Shown: positions 1-8,846 of the stretch, one piece after another
How positions within the stretch are numbered: position 1 is the first letter of the stretch
How the letters are laid out: every line of letters starts with the position of its first letter
Assembly (NCBI RefSeq): GCF_014203225.1
Contig: NZ_JACHIO010000004.1
Span: 186,001-250,000, forward strand
DNA from: Granulicella mallensis
GTDB taxonomy: Bacteria > Acidobacteriota > Terriglobia > Terriglobales > Acidobacteriaceae
Direction of reading: 5' to 3'
Length of the DNA: 64,000 nucleotides
Translations under genes and position numbers: made by a program
Notes under the pieces: generated by a model
What the model was told of the DNA's origin: nothing
Databases searched by the model: none
What the model saw: only the letters and a program-made list of their open reading frames with translations

Positions 1-1071
1 ACCAATGCCAGTCCCTTCCAGCCCTTCGTTAGCGCTGCCAACGACTTGTCTCTCGCGATCAACTACACCGGCGGCGGCTTGAACCAGCCCGATGCGGTCG
101 CAATCGACGGCGCAGGCAACGCCTGGGTGGCGAATGACATACAAAATGCCTCCGTGACCAAGATCTCCAGCGCCGGGGCATTCCTCTCCGGAGCTAACGG
201 CTACACCGGCGGTGGACTGGACGCTCCCGATGGGATCACAATCGACGATTCGGGCAACGCCTGGGTGGCGAATTTCACATCGGGCACCGTGACCGAGCTC
301 TCCAATGCCGGGGCAATCCTCTCCGGAACCAACGGATACTTTGGCGGTGGCCTGAACGAGCCCCTTGCGATCGCGATCGACGGCGCGGGCAACGCCTGGG
401 CGACGAATTTAGTAGGTAGCTCCGTGACCAAACTCTCCAGCGCCGGGGTAGTCCTTTCCGGGCCCAGCGGCTACACTGGCGGCGGCCTGAGCGAGCCCTT
501 TGGGCTTGCGATCGACGGCGCGGGCAACGCCTGGGCGGCGAATTTCGACGGTAGCTCCGTGACCAAGCTCTCCAATACCGGAGCTGCCCTCTCCGGAGCC
601 AACGGCTATACCGGCGGCGGACTGAACGGGCCCTTTGGGATCGCGATCGACGGCGTGGGCAACGTCTGGACGGCGAATGGTTTTGGAAACTCCATGACCA
701 AACTCTCCAACGCCGGGGTAGCCCTCTCCGGGCCCGGCGGCTATACCGGCGGCGGAATGGCCGAGCCCCTTGCGGTCGCGATCGATGGCGCGGGCGACAT
801 CTGGGTGACGAATTTCGAAGCTAACTCCGTGGCCGAACTCTCCAATACCGGAGCAATCCTCTCCGGAGCCAACGGCTACACCAGCGGCGGCCTGAACGAG
901 CCCAATGCGATCGCAATCGATGGCTCGGGCAACGCCTGGGTCAGTAATATCAACAATAGCTCCGTGACCGAGACGATCGGCATTGGTACCCCCGTGATTA
1001 CGCCCATCGCTGCCGGTCTGCCCGCTATCCCGACGACGGACGGAAGCAGCAACCTGGGCACACGTCCGTAG
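1..1071 (+). CDS. NHL/SMP-30-like repeat protein, 5' end outside window
   Basis: The reading frame is open from base 1, so the start and any signal peptide lie upstream of the window; the first possible internal start (TTG at 46) is not the real one. The visible protein is seven tandem repeats of 45 residues (135 bp; unit starts near 64, 199, 334, 469, 604, 739 and 874). Each unit carries a GYTGGGL turn, an AIDGAGNAWVAN strand pair and an SVTKLS strand. This is the pattern of NHL/Vgb-type beta-propellers, in which each repeat forms one blade. It ends in a short low-complexity tail. Such proteins in Acidobacteriota are generally exported and bind rather than catalyse, but the ligand cannot be inferred. 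The DNA repeats are very similar, which points to recent expansion or conversion. Repeat architecture is certain; function is not. Confidence 0.75.
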   Translation, partial: TNASPFQPFVSAANDLSLAINYTGGGLNQPDAVAIDGAGNAWVANDIQNASVTKISSAGAFLSGANGYTGGGLDAPDGITIDDSGNAWVANFTSGTVTELSNAGAILSGTNGYFGGGLNEPLAIAIDGAGNAWATNLVGSSVTKLSSAGVVLSGPSGYTGGGLSEPFGLAIDGAGNAWAANFDGSSVTKLSNTGAALSGANGYTGGGLNGPFGIAIDGVGNVWTANGFGNSMTKLSNAGVALSGPGGYTGGGMAEPLAVAIDGAGDIWVTNFEANSVAELSNTGAILSGANGYTSGGLNEPNAIAIDGSGNAWVSNINNSSVTETIGIGTPVITPIAAGLPAIPTTDGSSNLGTRP

Positions 1072-1194
1072 CGTTTGCTCCGGAGTGAGGTCAGAGCAAG
1101 AAATCTTCTATAGCAGTTCTTATGAAGAGATCAGGCAATAGAGCGCTGCCACGCCATGCGCGGGAAGCCGAACCCGCGCATGGCGTGGCAGCAC

Positions 1195-1587
1195 TTAGGA
1201 CTTGTCTTTAAAGGTGAGTGTGATCGACGTATCCGTCGCGTCCGTGGGGACATAGACGAGGGGACCGCCTCCGTCATCTTCACTATCACTGATGACTTGA
1301 AATTGCGGTGAACTCAGGCCAACGGCCTGACCGGAGCCTACTTCCATATACCGCTCGTCGCTGTTATAGGTAAAGCAGAGGCCCATATCGCCTCCAGAGG
1401 TGGAGACGTCAGCGTCATAAGTAGAGCCGACATGGACCTGCTTTTCCGGCGACAACTGAAACGGACTGTGCGCCACTACACCGTCGAAGACAAGTATCAT
1501 GTCGTCAAAATTCGGGTCGCGATCTATCGTGATCGTGTTCCTGGCTTTGTTGATGATTAACGCGGTATTCGGATACGTCTTGCTCAT
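1195..1587 (-). CDS. Conserved-looking small protein of unknown function
   Basis: This encodes 130 residues from an ATG preceded by a strong AAAGGAG ribosome site about 8 bases upstream, which supports a real gene. There is no signal peptide and no membrane segment. The protein is acidic and predicted beta-rich, with a DSEDDGGG stretch near residue 100 and short alternating hydrophobic strands throughout. I do not recognise the family. It stands alone between the NHL-like gene, which converges on it, and a long repeat-filled intergenic region upstream of it. No function is assigned. Confidence 0.6.
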   Translation of the reverse strand: MSKTYPNTALIINKARNTITIDRDPNFDDMILVFDGVVAHSPFQLSPEKQVHVGSTYDADVSTSGGDMGLCFTYNSDERYMEVGSGQAVGLSSPQFQVISDSEDDGGGPLVYVPTDATDTSITLTFKDKS

Positions 1588-2454
1588 TTACGACTCCTTT
1601 CGATGTATCTGCTTTTTCCTCTAAAGCAAGCAGGAAGTTCTAGTGGGCATTGCTCTGTTTATTACCTACTGACTTTGATCGAAACGCCTGTCGCGCCCGA
1701 ACCGGCACGACAAACAGTCGTTCAAGCATTATTAGCCAAACTTAACTGTTTTGTCAGGACAGATTTTTGAGGTAGTGGGTCATGTTAGGTTCCCACAGGG
1801 CTTATGAGCTTAGGGCAAGAGTGGCTTTGCTCCAGGGTGAGGTCAAAGCGCGGTTTTGTTTTAAAGGGGCGGGACTTTGAGTTCCGCCGTTAGAGCATTT
1901 TCCCTGTAGGTGTAGAGCGGGGCCTCGATCTTTATGGGTGTTTTCCCCAATGAAAACGCCGCTGCACGCCCGTTTCCGGATTCCCAGCAACAGGGAAAAT
2001 GCTCTAGAAGTCGCTACGTGCAGTGGCTTTATAGGTGGAAAAAGTCCGTATTTAACCTTTAGGGCCAACGGCCCGTTTCATACCAGCCTGAGGCAAAGCG
2101 AACCCGGGGTCAGCACGCGACAGCGTGGTGACCCCGGAAGCGACGCCCCAGGTTAGGCGCAAGAGTAGAAGTTGAGGGCTGTAAGCCCGACTCATCGTGC
2201 AGGCACTATGAATCGGGCTTACAGCCCTCTGCTCTCTTGTTGACCCTGTACCTGGGGCTACGCTTGCAGCGAGCTAAAAATCGCTCGCTGCTGCGCTCCA
2301 CCCCAGGCTGGTATGAAACGGGCCCTTGGCCCTAAAGATCAAACACTCTTGCACTCTAAGAGGTTGACCCAATGGCGGGGCTGAAACCCCGCCCCTTCAA
2401 AGCAAGAGAGCTTCCAGATATGGAACAGTTCTCCTCTGGGACGCGCTAATCTCC
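1588..2454. repeat. Gene-free interval with nested inverted repeats
   Basis: There is no convincing gene here. The interval holds nested palindromes. The outer pair of GGGGCGGG/CCCCGCCCC arms lies near 1862-1890 and 2376-2400. A second pair, around GGGCCAACGGCCCGTTTCAT, lies at about 2058-2095 and 2302-2337. A third element, with AGAGCATTTTCCCTG and its complement, spans 1893-2006. Short frames inside translate only the repeats and have no ribosome sites. Similar blocks recur near 11.0-11.4 kb and 50.1-50.35 kb. Confidence 0.6.
1893..2006. repeat. AGAGC-type inverted-repeat element, copy 1
   Basis: Arms AGAGCATTTTCCCTGT and ACAGGGAAAATGCTCT bound about 115 bp. The interior has a TAGGTGTA box, AAAACGCCGCTGCA and TTCCCAGCAACAG. 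The copy at 10993-11103 (opposite orientation) shares this interior but has different, still complementary, arms. Confidence 0.6.
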
Positions 2455-3462
2455 TCAGGGACGCGCTAACACCTGCTCGATGGCGCGCACCAGCGTTGGC
2501 GAGTCGTTGAGACTCTCCGGGCGCCAGAGCTGCATGCCCAATCCACGTGCTGCGTCGCGGAAGTGGATGTCGATGTCATAGAGAATCTCGACGTGGTCGC
2601 AGAGGAAGCCGATGGGTTGAATCACGACACCCTTGTGGCCTTCCTCAGCAAGAGCTTTCAGTGTCTCTTCTACGGTCGGCCCGATCCATGGAGCTCCAGC
2701 GACGCCCTGACTCTGAAAGGCAAAGAACCAATCGGGATCGGTAAGACTGACGAACGAGGCAACACGCGCAGCGGTCTGCTTGGCTTCGACAGGATAGGGA
2801 TCAGGCGTGGAGGTGGCTCCGTAGTTCTGGATGCCGTCGGCGGGGACAGGGGCGCCGGGCCGGGAGCTTTCTCCAGCAGTAGCGAGAATGGTGCGGCAAG
2901 GAACCGAGTGCGCAGTGAATACCACGGGAACCTGCGTGCCGAGTGCGGCGCGGGCTTCCACCAACGTTGGCTCGAGCTTCTCCGCGAAGGCCTGCGCGAG
3001 CAGCGGTTCGTCGGCCCAGCCTGCGATGAAGTCATAGGTGAACGCGCCGTTGAGGGCGGACTCCAAAGCGCGGCGATAGAGGCCGGTGGAGGTGCGTGAG
3101 TTTTGCGGCGCGAGGCACAGCACGCGGGCGTGGGTAATGCCATCGGCCTTCATCTGTGCGACGGTGTCGGCGATATAGGGATGCCAGTTGCGCATGCCCA
3201 CGTAGACCTTGGTGTCCACCGCCTCCTGCAGCATCTCGGCCTGGCGCAGGGTCCAGCGTGTGAGAGGAGGGCCCTCGGGCAGCGGCTCGTTACGCAGGCC
3301 GATCTCGGCGTAGCGGTGCTGCAACTCTTCGATGACGTGCTGCGGCATGGGACGGCCGCCGGTTACCTTGTCGAGATAGGCGGCCATCTCGTCGAGCTGG
3401 TCTGGAGTGCCGTGAGCGAGGAGCAGGATGGCCGAGCGACCGGCTGTCGGGGTCTGATTCAT
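2455..3462 (-). CDS. hemH: Ferrochelatase
   Basis: Ferrochelatase inserts Fe2+ into a porphyrin in the last step of heme synthesis (protoporphyrin or coproporphyrin route) in the cytoplasm or at the membrane face. The 335-residue length fits the family. The N-terminal LLLAHGTP strand, the GMRNWHPYI segment (family G-M-R-x-x-x-P), FTAHSVP carrying the metal-site His, the FxFQSQG segment and a late GFLCDHVEILYDID with the conserved His/Glu pair are all visible and in order. The start is ATG with only a weak ribosome site. hemE lies 3 kb upstream on the same strand, so the heme genes are close but interrupted by a sigma-factor operon. Identification is firm; which porphyrin it uses is not decided by sequence. 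Confidence 0.93.
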   Translation of the reverse strand: MNQTPTAGRSAILLLAHGTPDQLDEMAAYLDKVTGGRPMPQHVIEELQHRYAEIGLRNEPLPEGPPLTRWTLRQAEMLQEAVDTKVYVGMRNWHPYIADTVAQMKADGITHARVLCLAPQNSRTSTGLYRRALESALNGAFTYDFIAGWADEPLLAQAFAEKLEPTLVEARAALGTQVPVVFTAHSVPCRTILATAGESSRPGAPVPADGIQNYGATSTPDPYPVEAKQTAARVASFVSLTDPDWFFAFQSQGVAGAPWIGPTVEETLKALAEEGHKGVVIQPIGFLCDHVEILYDIDIHFRDAARGLGMQLWRPESLNDSPTLVRAIEQVLARP

Positions 3463-3985
3463 AGTCTTATTTATGGTACCGCTCTCGCGAGGTCGGGGTG
3501 ACCCTTACGAAAGCCCGACTATGAGCGGGCTTGCGTATGGAATGGCTTGGAATAGAGCTATTCCTGGCCCCTTTGTTCCAAAGAGGCCGATGCTATTTGA
3601 GATATAGCTTGAGCCTTATAGATAGCTTCCGGTGGCAAGACCCGGAAGGGCACAGCTTCAGCCGGGCCGAAGAAATAGGGCCAAGATTCCTTCCGCTCTG
3701 CCGAAGGCTGAAGCGAAGGCGAAGCCGGAGCGACTGAATTGTCTTCCTCAGTGTCGCCAAGACTATGCAGGGTTCACCAAGGCTGTATCCGTGGCGAGCA
3801 TAGCTGTTTCGCCACAGTCAAAGAAGGCAATTCAATCGTTACGGCTGCGCCTCCACTCCGGCCTTCGGCAGAGCGGTAGGGTCCCCGGTTAGGCCTTTTG
3901 CGGCCTGGCTGAAGCCAGGCCCTTCCGTTTCCTGCCTCAATGAACTGTTTGCACAGTTCTACCAAGAGCAGGTTGATGACAGGCT
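3463..3985. repeat. Gene-free interval with a long imperfect palindrome
   Basis: No gene is supported. A small GCCCGACTATGAGCGGGC hairpin lies just upstream of hemH. A long inverted repeat then spans about 3640-3935: left-hand stretches such as CCGCTCTGCCGAAGG and GACTGAATTGTCTTC recur in complement at about 3822-3880. The small frames across it are by-products of the palindrome. Confidence 0.5.
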
Positions 3986-4819
3986 TTAGGGAATGAGTTC
4001 GGCGACGACTTCTATGTCCAGATGGCGGGTGCTGCCGGGGACGTCGATCTGGCCGAGAGCTAGGGGCTTACCGAGGGCGACATTGAAGTTTCCCTCGAGG
4101 ACTGACTGGCGGATAACAGGTTCTTGCACCCCTTGGATAGTCTGGGTTTCACCGACGCCGGATTGCTCGACCTTGGACTTGAGACGAAGTCCGTTGGCAA
4201 CCTGGTTGATCGTGCTGTTGATGTTGATGCCGATATCAAGATAAGTGAACTGCGTTTGCATGCCGTTTTTGCCGTCGTCGTACGAGCCGGTGGCAACAGG
4301 CACCTTACTACCCTGCTTGAGGCTGGTCATCTGGCCGTCGACAGCGACGAGGGAGAAGTGCTCGACGCCGATGCGCTTACCCGAGTCAGACTCAGTGAAA
4401 GTGTAGGTAAGGCGATAGGCCTTGTGCGGGAGGTCCAGATCTTTGACGATCTTGCTGGCAAGGGCCACCTGGTCCGGCGGACCTTCGATAGCGATAGCAT
4501 TTTGCGAGGTAACCAGATAGACCTTCATACCCGGGTAGAGCATGTTCCGCAAGGCAACCAGGATCTCATTGGCGTCATTCTGTTGGGTTACGTTATTGAG
4601 ATAAATCATGTGAGTGAATTCGACCGAAGGAATGCGATAGGGAGCCATATACTCTTCCCTGCTCTTTGGCTTCGGGGTGGCAGCGGATTGGTCTTGCTCT
4701 GACTTCTCCTGTGAGGGCGCGGAGTCCTGCGCATGGGCGGTGAAGCCCAGCGGAAGGATCGTGAGAGCGAGAGCCAGGAGGGCTCTAGAACCGATGCGGT
4801 GGATGTGCTTTGTGGTCAT
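3986..4819 (-). CDS. Periplasmic secretin-domain-like protein
   Basis: This encodes 277 residues from ATG 4819, chosen because GGAGTCC lies about 10 bases upstream and because earlier in-frame starts would overlap the preceding gene. Residues 1-30 are a Sec signal peptide ending at AHA. A charged linker follows, then a region around residues 75-145 that resembles the N1/STN ring domain of secretins (YLNNVTQQNDANEILVALRN, then NAIAIEGPPDQ and KIVKDLDLP). The rest is beta-rich with a PVIRQ segment, as in secretin-related proteins, but there is no full secretin barrel. It is probably a periplasmic component, not a complete secretin. It is the third gene of an ECF sigma/anti-sigma operon, so it may be an envelope target or sensor. 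The fold assignment is moderate and the role is inference. Confidence 0.55.
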   Translation of the reverse strand: MTTKHIHRIGSRALLALALTILPLGFTAHAQDSAPSQEKSEQDQSAATPKPKSREEYMAPYRIPSVEFTHMIYLNNVTQQNDANEILVALRNMLYPGMKVYLVTSQNAIAIEGPPDQVALASKIVKDLDLPHKAYRLTYTFTESDSGKRIGVEHFSLVAVDGQMTSLKQGSKVPVATGSYDDGKNGMQTQFTYLDIGININSTINQVANGLRLKSKVEQSGVGETQTIQGVQEPVIRQSVLEGNFNVALGKPLALGQIDVPGSTRHLDIEVVAELIP

Positions 4820-4841
4820 AAGAGAGGACTCCATTCGAGCG

Positions 4842-5573
4842 TTAGTTGGAAGAAGGTGCAGGAGGATCGGGTACGGGAGAAGGTGGAGGCTCATCCGGCT
4901 TCGGAGAAGCGCTTGTGGGATTCATAGATTCCGACAGGGCAAGAGGCCCAAGGAGAAGCTTGGCGTACTGCTGGATATCGTTTTTTTTGCGGTCTTCAGC
5001 AGCGGCGCGAAGCGAGGAAGCATAGGCAGGTTCAAGCTCGGCGACTTCGACGGGATCGCCCTTGCGTGCGGCAGAGAGAAGGAGGCGCTCCTGCGGGGTG
5101 AGAGGCATGGGAGGAGCGGGATGGCTGGGGGCATTGGTGTCATCCAGCGCCTGTCGATCGGCGACCGCAAGAGTCGATGACGTGTCCGGCATGGTGGACT
5201 TTGGAGCTCTCTGGAGACCAGAGGATTTGGAGCCTCCCGGATTGTTGCTGGCGTAGACCGCTTTGTGCGCGGTGTTGTCCTCAGGAACAACGCGAGGCAG
5301 TTGCGGCTGCGGCTGCGACGCAATGGGTGTGGCGATCGTCGTAGCGCGGTGATGCGTGATGAAGTGGGCGATGGCGACAACAAGCATCACCGAGACCGCG
5401 GCAAACCTCCAGTTCCATGACGGCAGGCTGATGGCGCGACGCCACAAGGGAGTGGGGACAGCAGCGCGTTGCCGCAAGGCGGCGAGAAGACGCTGCTCCA
5501 TGCCAGCATCGGGCTGGGCTTCACGGATTCCGGTGAGGGCTTGCTGGATGAACTCTTCTGAAGTTCTCTTCAT
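4842..5573 (-). CDS. Single-pass membrane protein, putative anti-sigma factor
   Basis: This encodes 243 residues. The cytoplasmic N-terminus (about 50 residues, predicted helical) is followed by one membrane segment near residues 55-72 (FAAVSVMLVVAIAHFI), then a proline/serine-rich periplasmic part and a proline-rich tail. Its ATG overlaps the sigma-factor stop (ATGA), so the two are translationally coupled. That arrangement, with the one-pass topology, is typical of ECF anti-sigma factors. The classic zinc-binding HxxxCxxC of ZAS anti-sigmas is absent, so this is inference from context. It ends 22 bases before the start of the secretin-like gene. Confidence 0.5.
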   Translation of the reverse strand: MKRTSEEFIQQALTGIREAQPDAGMEQRLLAALRQRAAVPTPLWRRAISLPSWNWRFAAVSVMLVVAIAHFITHHRATTIATPIASQPQPQLPRVVPEDNTAHKAVYASNNPGGSKSSGLQRAPKSTMPDTSSTLAVADRQALDDTNAPSHPAPPMPLTPQERLLLSAARKGDPVEVAELEPAYASSLRAAAEDRKKNDIQQYAKLLLGPLALSESMNPTSASPKPDEPPPSPVPDPPAPSSN

Positions 5574-6124
5574 GCATTGCCTCCTTTTTCGAGACGGGTG
5601 CGAAGGCGTGAGCGCGCGCGAAACAACAGCGCTCGAACGGCTGATTCGCTTCTTGAGACGACCTGCGCCATCTCGGCTGTGTCGAGCTCTTCGAGAGCGG
5701 AGAGCAGCAGAACCTGGCGCTCCGGCTTCGGCAATCTCTCGATCTCACGAAAGACTGCCTTCATTCGCTGCGCCTCATTTAAAGCGAGGTCAGCGGGCAT
5801 GTGATGGGCAACAAGGCTTTCGGCGAAGATCTCGTCCATCTGCTCGGGACGGATGCGGCGGCGGCGATCGAGGGAGAGATTCCACGCGACACGAACAAGC
5901 CACACGCGCATGTCGCGCACCGCAGGCAACGTGCGACGGTGCTCCAGGACGCGGACGAAGGCATCCTGCACCACGTCTTCAGCCTCTGCCTTGTTGCGCA
6001 GGACGGAGTGAGCGACACGAAAAAGCAGCGCCGAATATGCCTCCACAAGAGCCGCAAGATCGATCTCCGATCCGGCGGTCTGCGCAGACAGCAAGTCCAA
6101 GCTGTATCCCTCTGACAAAATCAC
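5570..6124 (-). CDS. ECF-type RNA polymerase sigma factor
   Basis: This encodes 184 residues, the usual ECF size. Region 2 is clear: LVEAYSALLFRVAHSVLRN, then KAEAEDVVQDAFVRVLEH (the sigma2.2/2.3 signature) and RDMRVWLVRVAWNLSLDRRRR. A linker of about 40 residues leads to region 4 (LPKPERQVLLLSALEELDTAEMAQ and SESAVRALLFRARSRLRTRL), which binds the -35 element. The start is GTG with a GAAGGG ribosome site. It heads an operon with a putative anti-sigma gene (ATGA overlap) and a secreted secretin-like gene, which suggests control by an envelope signal. The signal is unknown. Confidence 0.9.
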   Translation of the reverse strand: MILSEGYSLDLLSAQTAGSEIDLAALVEAYSALLFRVAHSVLRNKAEAEDVVQDAFVRVLEHRRTLPAVRDMRVWLVRVAWNLSLDRRRRIRPEQMDEIFAESLVAHHMPADLALNEAQRMKAVFREIERLPKPERQVLLLSALEELDTAEMAQVVSRSESAVRALLFRARSRLRTRLEKGGNA

Positions 6125-6200
6125 GTTGCCCTTCTATTCGGACAGACGCGGGAGTTTGGGGATCGCTCGAAAATATTTTCAGAGTTTCTACCGATATATT

Positions 6201-6371
6201 GTCATCTCGACCGGAGGCGCGCTTTTGCGCCGTAGTGGAGAGACCCCTGTATTTCGAAGGTGTATCGGTCGCCTATGCCGCTTACGTCGAGCGATATCGC
6301 CCGCACGATCAAAATACAGGGGTCTCTCCACTGCGCATCGCATAAAGCCATCATGCTTCGGTCGAGATGAC
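6201..6371. repeat. GTCATCTCGACCG inverted-repeat element, copy 1
   Basis: The outer arms GTCATCTCGACCG and CGGTCGAGATGAC enclose an inner pair, GAGAGACCCCTGTATTT and its complement. It fills most of the gap between the sigma-factor promoter region and hemE. A second copy lies at 27441-27571. Nothing else is seen in 6125-6403. Confidence 0.7.
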
Positions 6372-6403
6372 AATTCTGGTGTGGTTCAGCAAGTGCAAAG
6401 AGC

Positions 6404-7546
6404 CTACTGGCTGACGGCTTCCCTGCCCGCGTGCGGCTTGATGACACCGTACTCCTTGACCCATTCGACGACGCGGATGACGTTGTCGACAGGAGTGCCG
6501 GGGACGATGCCGTGCCCGAGGTTGAAGATGTGTCCGGGGCGGCCGTTCGCGAGGTTCAGGACCTCCTGCACACGGTCGCGGAGGACGTCTTCCGGAGCGA
6601 AGAGGGTGATCGGATCGAGGTTGCCCTGCACTGCACAGCCTGCGCCCGCAGCACGCCAGCCTTCGTCCAGAGGAATGCGCCAGTCGAGGCCGAGGACGTC
6701 TGCCGTGGTCTCGCGCATGGTGGGCAGCAGCGAAGCGGTATCGACGCCGAAGTAGATCACCGGAACGCCGAGTGCCTTGACGCGGCGCACAAGCTCCGTC
6801 GTCGGAGCGAGGCAGTACTGGCGATAGTCGCTGACCGAGAGCGCACCAGCCCAGGAGTCGAAGATCTGGATGACATCCGCGCCCGCTTCAACCTGTTGTT
6901 CGGCATAGGCGACTAGGACGGTGACGAGCTTCTCCATCAGCAGCGACCAGGTCGCATCGTGCGAGTACATGATCTTCTTGGTCTCGACGTAGTTGCGCGA
7001 GCTGCCGCCTTCGATCATGTAGCTGGCCAGCGTGAAGGGAGCGCCGCAGAAGCCGATGATGCCAAGCGTGTCTCCATCGGCGCGAGGTGCGCTGAAGTGT
7101 TTGGCGACCTTCTCAATCGCGTTGGCGACGTAGCGCAGATCGTCCGTGCGGTCGGTGCGCAGCGCCTGCACGTGCTCTAACGAGCGCACAGGCGTGTTGA
7201 CGACGGGGCCTTCGCCGTTGACGAACTCAAAGTCGAGGCCCATGGGAGTAAAGGGCAGCAGCAGGTCGGCGAAGATGATCGCCGCATCGACGCCAAGGCG
7301 CTCGGCGGCGGTAATCGTGACCTCCGAGGCGATCTCCGGAGTTCGGCAGATGTCGAGCAGCGAGTGATGCTTGCGCACAGCCATGTACTCCGGCATGTAG
7401 CGTCCGGCCTGGCGCAGGAACCACACGGGGGTGCGATCGACGGGCAGGCGCAGACAGGCGCGAACGAAGCGGCTTCCGCTGGTTTCCGGCAAGGAGGTCT
7501 CGGTCTCTAGAGCATGGTTACGTGTGTTTTCGGGCAGATTTTCCAT
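6404..7546 (-). CDS. hemE: Uroporphyrinogen decarboxylase
   Basis: UroD converts uroporphyrinogen III to coproporphyrinogen III by four decarboxylations in the cytoplasm. The family signature PVWFLRQAGRYMPEY is near the N-terminus. The ADLLLPFTPMG strand, the GFCGAPFTLASYMIEGG loop, the DVIQIFDSWAG motif with the catalytic-site Asp region, and the C-terminal GHIFNLGHGIVPGTP are all present. The family is usually about 345-355 residues. The frame is open to 7636, but I chose the ATG at 7546 (380 residues) because the extra 30 residues are not family-like; neither start has a clear ribosome site, so the N-terminus is uncertain. It shares the strand with hemH, 3 kb downstream. Confidence 0.92.
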   Translation of the reverse strand: MENLPENTRNHALETETSLPETSGSRFVRACLRLPVDRTPVWFLRQAGRYMPEYMAVRKHHSLLDICRTPEIASEVTITAAERLGVDAAIIFADLLLPFTPMGLDFEFVNGEGPVVNTPVRSLEHVQALRTDRTDDLRYVANAIEKVAKHFSAPRADGDTLGIIGFCGAPFTLASYMIEGGSSRNYVETKKIMYSHDATWSLLMEKLVTVLVAYAEQQVEAGADVIQIFDSWAGALSVSDYRQYCLAPTTELVRRVKALGVPVIYFGVDTASLLPTMRETTADVLGLDWRIPLDEGWRAAGAGCAVQGNLDPITLFAPEDVLRDRVQEVLNLANGRPGHIFNLGHGIVPGTPVDNVIRVVEWVKEYGVIKPHAGREAVSQ

Positions 7547-7684
7547 GAATGTAGTCAACGTATTAAGGCTAGCACCTTCAACGACGATTTCCCCTCGTCC
7601 AATCTTGTTGGGATGCCCCGGGCAGCAAAAGTTCATCTGCCGCTACGTACGGCCAGGCTTGCCGGGGGGCCATGCGCTGCACCT

Positions 7685-8713
7685 ATGATGAAGAGGAAGG
7701 AACCATCAAGAGAATTGGGAAAATCGATAACCGACCGGATACATCCATGTAAGTTCTGGAAGTCCCCACACAATATCGCTGCCCTTGCTTTGCTGGGCAT
7801 CGTGGGGCTGCCTGGCGTATCAGCCAGGGCGCAGACGAGCGTGGCGAAGAAGAGCCCGTTTGTGGGCGCCTATCATCATGATGAAGTCGACTCAGCGGAG
7901 GACCTTGCGATCCTGCCTGATCGGAAGTTCTGTTTTGCGCTCAGCGATGGCACGGAAGATCATCTGACCGCCGGGCGATGGAAGCCAACCGAACACGGCA
8001 TCGTTCTTGAAGAGGTCAAGATGCCATCGAACGGTATCTTCGCTGGAGTGGTGCCCCACTGGCAAAGCCAGGAGGAGAGTTCCGGTCCTGTCAGTGTGAA
8101 TTTTCTCTTTGATGGACAATCGCTTGGCGGCCAGGGAACGTTTGTCTTTGGGTTCTCGGAAGACGAAACGCTTCCGAAAGAGATGCGCCCGGTGTTCACC
8201 GCAACGGCGAATGAGCTCAGCGGGCAGTACGCGTTGCCTCCCGTCACAGATTCAGTCAAGAGCTTTTTTATCGCCTATCGAGAACACCCTGAAGGTCCAC
8301 GCACGCGGTCGCGAATGTATCGGGTACTGCAGTTTCACCTCCCCGAAGTGAAACCGCCTGCAGAGCTGAACGACCCAACGGCACGCCTGGTTTCGATGGA
8401 TATCGCGATCGGTTTCGATTCCGAGAGTGTGCAGCCACCTCTGCATTTTAACTCCGAGATCAAGGATGGAGTTCTTTTCGTCGATGGAGCCAAATTCGGG
8501 GATCGCCAGGAATTGCCTGACGAAATGAAGGCGGATTCTCCTGAATGCACAAAGCTGATCGAACAAGCCGAAAAAAAGGTATCCACGGAGCCCGAGCTCA
8601 TGGAGGATGGCTCTCTGCAGCTTAAGCCGGTCCGCAGCTTCGACCAGGAACTTCATCTCGAGGCCGCAAAGCCGTATTTCACAGCTCCCAGCGACGATAA
8701 AACCGCAAAATAA
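7685..8713 (+). CDS. Secreted protein of unknown function
   Basis: The product is about 342 residues from ATGATG at 7685. A Sec signal-like segment (IAALALLGIVGLPGVSARA) ends near residue 50. The remainder is a mixed alpha/beta soluble domain with DEVDSAEDLAILPDRKFCF and KPTEHGIVLEEV, and an acidic, lysine-rich C-terminus. No catalytic motif is recognised. The frame opens further upstream, but that part overlaps the hemE start on the other strand and gives no signal peptide. It may be periplasmic; the neighbours (hemE divergent, pyrophosphatase downstream) give no functional hint. Confidence 0.6.
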   Translation: MMKRKEPSRELGKSITDRIHPCKFWKSPHNIAALALLGIVGLPGVSARAQTSVAKKSPFVGAYHHDEVDSAEDLAILPDRKFCFALSDGTEDHLTAGRWKPTEHGIVLEEVKMPSNGIFAGVVPHWQSQEESSGPVSVNFLFDGQSLGGQGTFVFGFSEDETLPKEMRPVFTATANELSGQYALPPVTDSVKSFFIAYREHPEGPRTRSRMYRVLQFHLPEVKPPAELNDPTARLVSMDIAIGFDSESVQPPLHFNSEIKDGVLFVDGAKFGDRQELPDEMKADSPECTKLIEQAEKKVSTEPELMEDGSLQLKPVRSFDQELHLEAAKPYFTAPSDDKTAK

Positions 8714-8846
8714 GCCGCCTTTAGGGGAGTGCACAATCCGGGAATATAGACTATTGTTGGCCCATTTTCGCGTGCGATCGCAAAACCTTGTGCGCTGAGT
8801 GGCTGTAGTTTTCAAACTTTTGCATCGAGAAGAGAAGCCACACGCT

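Noticed and set aside
1802-2156. Overlapping short frames on both strands
   Set aside because: They translate inverted repeats and have no ribosome sites.
1858-2406. CRISPR array as an explanation for the repeated blocks
   Set aside because: The repeats are inverted and nested, without regular direct repeats or spacers, and no cas gene is in the window.
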